NCBI GenBank assembly: GCA_946803715.1
Contig: CAMPET010000078.1
Coordinates: forward strand, 228,508 to 270,143
Origin: Beroe ovata
Taxonomy: Eukaryota > Ctenophora > Nuda > Beroida > Beroidae
Reading direction: 5' to 3'
DNA length: 41,636 bases
Made by a program: the position numbers and the translations under genes. Numbering within the stretch: position 1 is the stretch's first letter; the number at the start of each line of letters is the position of its first letter. The notes beneath the pieces were generated by a model. That model did no database searches, had not been told where the DNA came from, and saw only the letters and a program-made list of their open reading frames with translations. Positions 33,022-41,636 of this stretch are shown piece after piece.

Positions 33022-35999
33022 ATGATGACTAAAAAGAAATCTCTGAATCGTACTTCACTTGGAGTCCCAATGAACACACCCACGGCATATTTTGATGAAC
33101 TCTGTCAAATATCCTCTCTTTTGAGTTGTGGATTAGAGCAAGGTATGATAGTATGATATTCATCATTTTTTGAAAATATTTTAGTAGCTGCCTATAGAAT
33201 TAGAATGAAGCTTTTTCTATTATCAACCCCGACAAATATTACAGAGTGGATAGAGTTCATATCAAGCCAGGCTGACCTACAGCAAAGGTGCCAAACTGCT
33301 GAAAATGAGGTGACAAGACTGAGGTTACAAGTTAACCAATTCAAAGCGGACAAAGATGCCCATGAGCATAGACTCAAACATATTCGGTTGGTGGTTTTCA
33401 TACACCTAGTTCATTGATTATGACATTAGCCTGAGAAACATATTTTGATTCTGAATAAAAATTTGGTCAAGGTTCATCTTTTCATGAACATGTTCTGTTG
33501 TAGGTTACTTCTTAGGACCAAGCAGGAGCCTCCAAATACACAGATATCCACTCTTTGAATAAATCATGAAATTTGATTTCACCACTCATGGCACCTTTTC
33601 TTCATCTGCTCTGGTGTTCATTGGCTATCCTGATTATTGGCTATCTTGACAATGTCCCTGCCCCTAGGAAACAATTAGCAGAAGAGAAATCTCAGCGACA
33701 ATCTCTCAGCAAACAGAATGATAAATTGGTTAGTACTGACTCCCTGCAGCTGCGTGAATAATGTTAGAACGGATTGATATCTGATCATATCAGATATCTT
33801 CAGCATTCTACTCACTTTGTTATTGGAACTTCAAAGCTGTAACTCAAAACCATGTTGCAGATTCAGCAGATTCGAGTCATCAAGGAGATTCTAGAAGACA
33901 GGGACAGAATGAGTATGATGACTGATGAAGAGAGGACACACCTCTTGAATAGGAGTGTGTTAAAGAGACAGTTTGACAAAGTTTTTGATGAAGCCTCCAT
34001 GGAATTAGACTCAGATCAGAGTCTGGAACCTAGTTTTGATGGACCTACCCAGTTTGAGGAGTCTAAGAGTGAGTGGAGGAGGAAATCCAGACGGTCTCAT
34101 GTGAGAAAGTCAGAGCGTCAGAGTGTTGGCATGGTAAAGAAGAAGAGGACTTCAGCGCTACAGCCAGACCCAACAGAGCAATATGTCAAGGTAAGTTATA
34201 TCATATTTCCTTAAGTATAAAGTGCAAACTAGTTTTACAAACTCGGCTCCAAACGATAAGGCTGAACTGTATATTTTGCAGATGGAGCCTTCAGGGTCAG
34301 AGAGTAGCGAGCCACCAGTTATATACCCTGATATCAAGAAGTTCGACAAACAGAATCCTGTACCGCATGTCGCCCCTGAGGGTATGTACTGAGCTTGTTT
34401 TGTTGGATTGGTTTCACTGTCAGATACGAAAACACTTAATAACGCCCTCCTCAGTCATATCAGTGATATCAGAAGGAACAACAGTTTCCACAACTGAAAC
34501 AGAGAGTGATGCTGACTATGTCCCATCTGACACTGAGTCCATTTCCTCCACCACAAGCGAGAGTTCCCTCCCAAACAGAGCTCACCACTTTGTTCTGAAG
34601 AGTCAGATTAAGCCAGAGGGATGCAAAGCTTGTCGCAAGAGACTTGGTTTCTCCTCTCATGCTCTGAGATGCAAGTGTGAGTCTTCTCACTCTCATATAA
34701 GCACTTAGCACATGTATTTGGTAATGGAACTGAATGACCAACATAATATTCGGAAATTTTCAGACTGCAAGATGGTGGTTCACCAGGAGTGCAAGAATGC
34801 TGCTCCAATGCCCTGTGTCCCGGTTCTGAGTACCCCATCTCGGAAACAGGATGGATCTCTGGGCTCCTATGTGCCACAGAACCCTCCCCACATCCCAGCC
34901 ATCCTACTCCGCTGTGTCCAGGAGATAGAGGCCCGGGGCCTCACTGAGATGGGGTTGTATCGTGTCAACGGACCAGGTCAGCTCGAGAGTAGAAGAGTCA
35001 TATTATGTTAGTATGTTGGTCTCTCATAACACCATAAGGTTCAGCACCTACGTCACTCTTTCCATTCATAAGTTTTTGCACTGACAACATTCTCTCTCTT
35101 GTAGAGAAAGCAATCAGGGACCTTAAGGACCGTCTCCTACGTCCACGTTGTGTGACAAACCTCCGCAAAATAGAGGACACGACCATACTGACCGGGGTTG
35201 TCAAGAACTTCCTGAAGAATTTGAATGATCCTCTCCTCACTTCGTCACTGACGGAGGAATTCAAGACTGCTGCTGAGAAGGAGGGAGACAACCATCTGTA
35301 TGGGGTGGTAGCTAAACTGCCTCATGAAAACAGACACACCCTAGCCTTCCTTATCATTCACCTTCAGAAGTATGTGAAAGAGAAACTTCTCAATTCTGGA
35401 GACTCATAGGTCATGAAAAAATCACAACTCACTGATGTCCTCCCATCAGAGTAGCTGACAGTGAGCAGTGTAAGATGCCCCGAGCTAACCTAGCCCGAGT
35501 CCTAGCTCCAACACTCCTGGAGAGCATTGCTCTGACCGATATGGAGAGTGCTCACAGGGACAATAAGCGGAGTATCAAGGTCATGGAGTGTCTCCTCAAC
35601 CTGCCACCCTCCTACTGGAGCAACATGCTGAGTACAGGAGATGATTGTCCCTCTCCCCCCACCTACAACTCTGATGAGCAGCCTCAGACACCAGGGACAC
35701 CCGAAATGTTGAAAGGTATTTGCGACTTTGCGAAGGGGTGAGGAGGTGAGGGATCAAAGTGATGAGGGAGGTGGGGACGAGGGGCGGAAGTGAGGGGATG
35801 TTGGAGATTTATCAATCAGACATGTATTCAGACATGTATTCAGTTCATTACATAAGGACTCTGCTAATGCCATCTCATTTCAGTGCAACCTGGTATGTAT
35901 CAACCACCGACCCCAGTAGGGTCCAAGGAGACGACCTTCACTCAACGTGTCTTTGGGAACAAGAAGAAGACGTTCTTTTCCAAATACGAGACCCCGTGA
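33022..35999 (+). CDS. RACGAP1: MgcRacGAP/CYK-4, Rho-family GTPase-activating protein, 10 exons
   Basis: Exons: 33022-33142, 33245-33386, 33668-33728, 33861-34190, 34282-34381, 34455-34676, 34764-34976, 35105-35369, 35450-35715, 35884-35999. Phases match throughout, giving 611 residues (human 632). With the kinesin MKLP1 it forms centralspindlin, which bundles midzone microtubules and activates Ect2/RhoA at cytokinesis. An N-terminal coiled coil spans about residues 40-150 (QADLQQRCQTAENEVTRLRL). A C1 domain lies at about 295-345 (HHFVLKSQIKPEGCKACRKR, HQECKNAAPMPC). The RhoGAP domain follows (GLTEMGLYRVNGP) with arginine finger R392, then KIEDTTILTGVVKNFLKNLN, HTLAFLIIHLQ and ANLARVLAPTLL. 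The short basic C-terminus resembles vertebrate RACGAP1. The linker has polar acidic and basic stretches suited to phosphorylation. The call is firm. Confidence 0.95.
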
Positions 36000-37220
36000 T
36001 CTCGTTGTGTTCACGTGATGTCATGACTACAACATACTAGTGAAATAACCAGGCATTCTGTATTTGGTTTCTGAGATTTGGGCTTTGAAACCTGACAAAA
36101 TATTTGGAAGCTCCATAACCATAGCTCCTTTCAAATATTGCATGCTCAAAAGTCAGAGTTCAGAATATCAGAGCTAATAATGTCGACACATTTGTTTTCT
36201 TTTTCATTGACAGACCAAGATGTACGATATTTATTTTATTGTTGAATACATTCCATAGGTACACTGTAACTTACGTTCTGACCTCACTATGACCGACCAA
36301 CTTCGAGGAAGGAAGCACGGACATCCGCACACGATGACAGTGAAAATGGACGGGCTTTTTTGAATTCGATGTGAATTGTTCATCGATTGTTGTGATTCGG
36401 AAAGTTGAATTAAATGTTTGATTTGTAAAAATGTAGCTATCGCCTATCAAGTATCAAAAATACTTTACAATGCCTAGTTTACTATGGGTATTTAGGAACT
36501 AATGATCATGGCAATTGATAGCATTTGATTTTTGTGTATTTGAGTTTGAAAATTGACGCAAACCTGGATTCTTGAGGGAAAGGGATTCCTGAAATTAATG
36601 GTGGGTGCGACGTGGACATGGTGTGGTGCGTGAAAGCAGGGCATAAGATATATGGATATTTCTCTCCATTTCATAACCAATGAACTAAAACCACCATGTC
36701 TATCATACAGATGCTCAGCCTTATTGTTATGGAACTCCCATTCCCCAACCCGATAGCTTGAAAAAGACGATTTTATTTTGAATTCTCTGTTTTGGTTTGG
36801 GTTTGGTTTCCATTGCTGAGAAAATGATTTTGATAGCACGTGATTTCTTTTTAGTAACTGATTTATGTAAGCGAAACTAATTACTATCTAACAAAAATTT
36901 ATCGTGTTATGTGATATGAAAACAACAACTTCTCTTTGTGCATACTACATACTTACTTCACTAGATGTGACTTTGAAGGACAGGGATGTCCGGGCTGCCT
37001 GTCAGGGCTTCCTGTGGAACAGAGCATGAACTAATACTTAGCTATGATGTTTTGATCTCTATAAATTCAATGTAGCTAGAACTGTAATGGTATTTGGTAA
37101 TGTTAATTTAATTTCCCTCATATTCAGTTTGAATCCCTGAAAACATGATCATCAATAAAGGTTATATTGTTTGCTATTTTATAATTTCACATCAAGACAT
37201 ATCTTCATTTTAGCATAGTG
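36000..37220. other. Intergenic region between RACGAP1 and KIF11
   Basis: No splice-consistent exon on either strand. It includes the RACGAP1 3' side and the KIF11 promoter side. An aataaa hexamer occurs at about 37153, but it is over 1.1 kb past the RACGAP1 stop, so its use is unproven. I see no repeat of note. Confidence 0.5.
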
Positions 37221-40200
37221 ATGTCTCGTAAGTCAGAGAAGCCAAAGCCGGTAAGTGTGTACGTGCGATGCAGGCCACGAAACTCGACAGAAAAATCCAT
37301 GGGATCTCACTCGATCATAGAATGTACAAAGAAAGAAGTTACAGTGAAACAGGGACACTCAAACCTCAACAAGAAGTACACCTTCGATCATGTGTACGGT
37401 CCTGAATCCACACAAGTTGATGTGTACAAAGGTAACAACATCCTTATCCCTACATATTGCAGTCTGGTTGCCACAACTGATTATTGTATCAGTGTAATGG
37501 ACCTCAAGATGTGCTGATAGCCGGTTTTTGTGTCCGTTAGTTCATCTTTCCGTCATTCCCAGGAGTAGCCCAGGCTACAATAGAAGAGGTGTTGCTAGGT
37601 TACAACTGCACTGTATTCGCATATGGGCAAACTGGCACTGGGAAAACGTACACAATGGAAGGAGAGCGGACTGTTGGGAGCAATATAGCCTGGGACAAGG
37701 TAAACTTCCTCCAGTCATTGCAGTTTAGCCACAGCAGCTGTTTCTCACTGAATCTATCATCTAGAATAACTTTTCCCTCTAGAATACCCAACTTTCCCTT
37801 CTCACTAACACTCCTTCGCTCACTAGCCCTCTGATCTCTCACAAACACTTCCCCAGCCCCTCTCTCTCCCACTCCCCAGCCCCTCTCTCTCTCAGGACCC
37901 GAACATGGGACTGATACCCCGATGTATGTCCCACATGTTCGATCGTCTGAACAGCCAGGCAAGTGATTTCTCAGTCCGTATCAGCATGCTGGAGCTGTAT
38001 AATGAAGAACTGTTCGACTTACTGTCGCTCAGTGATGCCTCCCAAAAACTGAGACTGTTCGAAGATTCGGCTAGGAAGGTAACGAGTGCAGGAACCCGCG
38101 GCATAGTAAGTTGTTTCAGAGGTTTGCCACTGCTACAGTGACACTACAGTGACACTGCAGTGGTGTAATACAGGTGCAAGTGCTGCGTTGTACATGCTGT
38201 GACCGCTGCTCTTCCGAGAATGAAACAACCCCTCTCTTCTTGTCCCGACCATGACGTGTAGAAATTGTACACTGTACAGTCTATACATTGTACAATGTAC
38301 AATGTACATGGTGAAGTACAATGTACAGTTACTACTATAGTGACGTCTGTTGTGTATACTGAATTGAAGTCAACACGTTATGTGGAATGACTCGCTAGAC
38401 CGCCTGTGAAACTTCTTACCTTCTGCTGCTTGTGTGCCTGCTGTCCATGTGTTACATGTGCAATGTGCATGCGTTTCTGCGTTATTTGGGGTTGTGAAGA
38501 CCTTGGATCCATACATATTACTTACTTGATATCACCAATCATTGGACATCATGATCAATGATCATTACATGATTGCCTTGCAATACATCAACTCTCATCA
38601 TAACCATTCACTAGTATAGAATCATGCATGATCGATGTGTCAATAATAACTCCCCACCTTGGTTGTTGGTGTCATCTGTCACCTATTTTATGATGTCACT
38701 ATTATCACCCCTTATCTTCCACTCACCCCTCCCTCACCCTCTCACAGCATGTATTACCACGCACTGTCACTATTCGTGTGTTTTCTATGTTGTTACAGCC
38801 AACTCTGATCTTCAACTTCTCGAAATCCACCTGGTTTTTGACACTGTTATGAGTATGACTCATGACTGTTTTTATACTGAGTTGCAAAGATAATGAGTTG
38901 GCTGTACATTTCCAACTCTACCATTCTGGACGTATTCTAATGATTCTGTCTCCTCTTCTCCCCTGTCTGTCCACTACTCCAGTACTTTACAGGGTTCAGT
39001 AGTGATACAAGGGCTGGAGGAAGTGCAGGTCATGTCCAAGGACGAAGTGTATGCACTCATGGAGAGGGCTCTGCAGAAACGCCGCACTGCGGAAACCCTG
39101 CTAAACGCCCAATCGAGCAGATCCCACGTGGTTTTCACTGCCACAGTGCACATCAAGTCCATGTCACAGGATGATATTGGAGAGTGTGAGGAGGAGGTCT
39201 TCAAGATGGGAAAATTCAACCTGGTATGTGACTCCCAGGGGGTGTGATTTGGTCCGGGGAATAGTCTCGGCCCCGGGGGGGGGGATGATTTGATAGTTCA
39301 TGTCCTTGTTGTGTCTGAATGAGGGATATTATCATTCCAACCACTCGCCAGGTTGATCTAGCAGGGTCGGAGAACATTGGTAGATCTGGAGCTCTGAATG
39401 CACGGGCTAGAGAAGCCGGTAACATCAATCAGAGTCTGCTCACACTGGGCAGAGTGATCACTGCCCTCGTGGATAGAGCCCCTCATGTGCCCTACAGAGA
39501 GAGCAAACTCACTCGACTACTGCAGGTATTTGTTGTACTCGTCAAGTATTGTATGAAGCGTGGTTAACTACATGTGCGTCTGATCCTGATGCAACAATGT
39601 CCGTATTGAAATTATTTAGATCACCACAGACAACGCTTTACCGCATGACTGTTCACACATAACTGCTCATAGCCTGGCTCAACTAAATCTCACATAACTT
39701 ATCACTTATCGCATCACTGATGACTGAACATGTCTCATTGTTGTGTCTCGCCTCGCAGGACAGTTTAGGAGGACGAACTCAGACTTCCATCATCGCAACC
39801 ATCTCCCCTGCCGCATGCAACTTAGAGGAAACACTCAGCACTCTCGAATACGCTAACAGAGCCAAGAACATCGTGAACAAGCCGGAAGTGAATCAGAGAT
39901 CGTCAAAACGGGCACTGATCAAGGAATACACAGCAGAGATAGAGAGATTGAAGAGGGAGTTACAGCTGACAAGGGAGAAGAGTGGCGTCTACCTCGACCC
40001 AGAGAAATTCAAGTTAGTTAAGTAGTTAGACTCCAACGTTACAATCACTAAAATTAGCATACTTTCCACAGTATGCACTCCGATACGTACAGTGGTCAGT
40101 GGTCTTCTGTCGTATGTAACGATAATAATACGTCTTTACTTTAGAATTCTAGGTGGATTCCCGGTGGACATATTGTCTATTGAGCGTATGCTCAAAATCG

Positions 40201-41236
40201 TAACAGAATCTGGATCGTAACTAACATTTCAATTTGATTACACATGCCCCGCCCCTCTCCTTGTGCAGTGAGATGGAGAACCGGATGAAGTCCCAGTCTG
40301 AGATAATCAAGGAGAAGGAGGACGAGTTGAATGCCCTGATAGAGAAACGGAACAAGATAGAATCCCTGTTCTCGTACAGCATCAAGCAGATAGACGGTCT
40401 ACACAGCAAGATAGATAGGAAGGAGATGGTCGAAAATCAGAATAAAACTCTCATCAACAACTTCATACAGGTTTCAGGAAGTTACGATTTCAAAGTTAGG
40501 TACTGTTACGATTTTCTGACGAGAACAGGAAGTTACGATTTCAAAGTTAGGTACTGCATTCTCAGATTCTAGAGCTATCTAAGTTTGGATAGAACTCGAA
40601 TTAAGTTCGCAAGTCATACAAATAGCAAAGAGTTGGTAACTCATGCCCCTCTAGACTACATCAAACCAGTACGCGATGATAGACAAACTGTTGGATAACC
40701 AGAAAACAGAGTTAGTTTCTAAACACGATGAGATACTCGATATGCTGGGTAGTATACAAGAAGAGGATAACAGGGCTAGGGAGGAGTCCAGAGTGTGTCT
40801 GCAGCAGATGATGGAGAAGGTGGAGTGTGCCTTGGACAATGCCGTCGAGAAAACAGACTCTCACCACCGTGAGTATGTGTGTGTGTGTGTGTGTGTCTGT
40901 CGGTCTGTCTGACTGTCTGTCTGTGCATGAGGTGTCTCTGTGTGTGTGTGTGTGTGTACTGTATGTGTGTATGTGTATGTGTCTGTCAGTCTGTGTGTGT
41001 GTGTGTCTGACTGTCTGACTGTCTGTATGTCTGTCTGTGCATGACGTGTCTCTGTGTGTATGTGCATGTGTGCATGTGTGTATGTGTGTGTTTTGATCAG
41101 TCTCCCTCACTCCACAGAGACATGGATAACAAACTACTTTACGAAGGAGTTAGTTCCTCTGATACAGCGAGGTATTCAGGGTATAGAGAAAGCAGCTACT
41201 CATGCCAAGGAATCGTCTGACAAGATATGTGAGAAG
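37221..41236 (+). CDS. KIF11: Kinesin-5 (Eg5), first nine coding exons; gene runs off the window
   Basis: Exons: 37221-37431, 37563-37699, 37896-38105, 38993-39223, 39352-39525, 39759-40012, 40269-40470, 40655-40868, 41118-41236. All phases agree and give 584 residues. KIF11 is the homotetrameric plus-end motor that slides antiparallel microtubules apart to make the bipolar spindle. The motor domain is complete: [10 protein letters not shown] near the start, P-loop GQTGTGKT at 92-99, switch I NAQSSRSH at 224-231, switch [10 protein letters not shown] at 264-271, then [14 protein letters not shown]. The neck region [20 protein letters not shown], followed by [18 protein letters not shown], is typical of kinesin-5. 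The stalk that follows is coiled coil and continues past 41236 (donor gtaaga). The BimC box tail lies outside the window. The sixth exon's donor (aa/gttagt) is weak but preserves phase. Confidence 0.95.
40475..40556. repeat. 31-bp direct repeat in a KIF11 intron
   Basis: The 31-bp sequence starting caggaagttacgatttcaaa occurs exactly twice, at 40475-40505 and 40526-40556, just after the donor at 40471. The spacer is 20 bp. The fragment ttacgatttt occurs again in the spacer. Confidence 0.9.
40869..41095. repeat. TG/TGTC microsatellite in a KIF11 intron
   Basis: Long runs of gt and tctg/tgtc units with interruptions fill most of the intron between exons 40655-40868 and 41118-41236. This is likely length-variable between individuals. 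Confidence 0.9.
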
Positions 41237-41387
41237 GTAAGAGATCATTTACGCGCTCGTGTTGGTCGTTTGAAATGAGCCCCTACACTCTACAGCTGAC
41301 CCCCTGGTGAACCCCTTCTGATCCCCTGTTAACTATAACCGTGACCATTTCAACACGATTTTAAGATTTGTGTGGCTTCCTGGGCAA

Positions 41388-41636
41388 GGGCGTATCCATG
41401 ATTTTTGAAAAAAAGGGGTCCAAAACCCATACAATTGGACAACTTTGAAGGTACTCCAAGACGTCCTTGATCTTGCCCCTTGTTGTGAATATTGGGTACT
41501 CATTCGTCACAACTTGCTGACACCACTGCACAATTGTGACATAGGAATGTTTGCAATGGAATGCGCTGACACCAGTACGTCAGAACAGTCCTTCGTGACG
41601 ATTGGGCTACTCATTCGTCGGAACTTGCTGACACCA
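41388..41636. mobile_element. Second copy of the satellite-bearing inverted-repeat element, cut by the window edge
   Basis: It begins with gggcgtatcca (41388-41398), the same left terminus as the element at 13959. About 110 bp further it enters the same satellite unit (actcattcgtcacaacttgc at about 41499 and a slightly changed copy at about 41610). The right end is not in the window. It lies downstream of the last KIF11 exon seen, probably in the next KIF11 intron. Confidence 0.75.

Noticed and set aside
36492-36839. A 115-codon minus-strand frame between RACGAP1 and KIF11
   Set aside because: No recognisable motif, no splice partners and unremarkable composition; not enough to call a gene.
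40712-41110. Thr/His-rich frame over the microsatellite
   Set aside because: It is a translation of the TG/TGTC repeat, antisense to KIF11.

Overview
This window is nuclear DNA from an animal, most likely an invertebrate. The genes are split by GT-AG introns, mostly 70-350 bp. They encode metazoan or eukaryotic proteins (mitochondrial NAD kinase, a GATOR2 subunit, an Alba-type RNase P/MRP subunit, a TRP-like channel, a KIND-domain protein, MgcRacGAP and kinesin-5). Minisatellites, foldback elements and a decayed LINE lie between and inside them. One ambiguous base (n at 10124) suggests a draft assembly. I cannot name the phylum from the sequence alone. All exon joins were worked out by hand from splice sites and reading-frame phase.

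Layout, left to right. 1-2100: tandem repeats and the 3' exons of an unrecognised minus-strand gene. 3078-4136: intronless NADK2-like gene (minus). 4137-6046: mostly non-coding, with a striking 65-bp-arm hairpin. 6047-15428: a 16-exon WDR24 gene (minus; 822 aa). Its introns hold minisatellites, a polypurine tract, a perfect 33-bp hairpin, an inverted-repeat element filled with satellite units, and a small two-exon secreted-protein gene on the opposite strand with a TATA box. 15686-17583: a six-exon gene (minus; 398 aa) whose protein starts with a mitochondrial-type presequence and is otherwise unrecognised.

18106-29378: a 16-exon plus-strand gene encoding 1,619 residues. It has two KIND domains separated by a long basic KSP/SP-rich linker and no RasGEF domain. 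Three genes on the opposite strand sit inside its three largest introns: an intronless Gag-like/FG-repeat gene, a three-exon Rpp25/Alba gene, and an intronless ankyrin-TRP-like channel gene. This nested locus is the most unusual part of the window.

29583-30110: GC-rich palindromic repeats. 30430-32620: a degenerate non-LTR retrotransposon (minus). 33022-35999: RACGAP1 (10 exons, 611 aa). 37221 to the window edge: the first nine coding exons of KIF11 (584 aa; gene continues). RACGAP1 (centralspindlin) and KIF11 (spindle bipolarity) both act in cell division and lie in tandem. The window ends inside a second copy of the satellite-bearing element, in a KIF11 intron.
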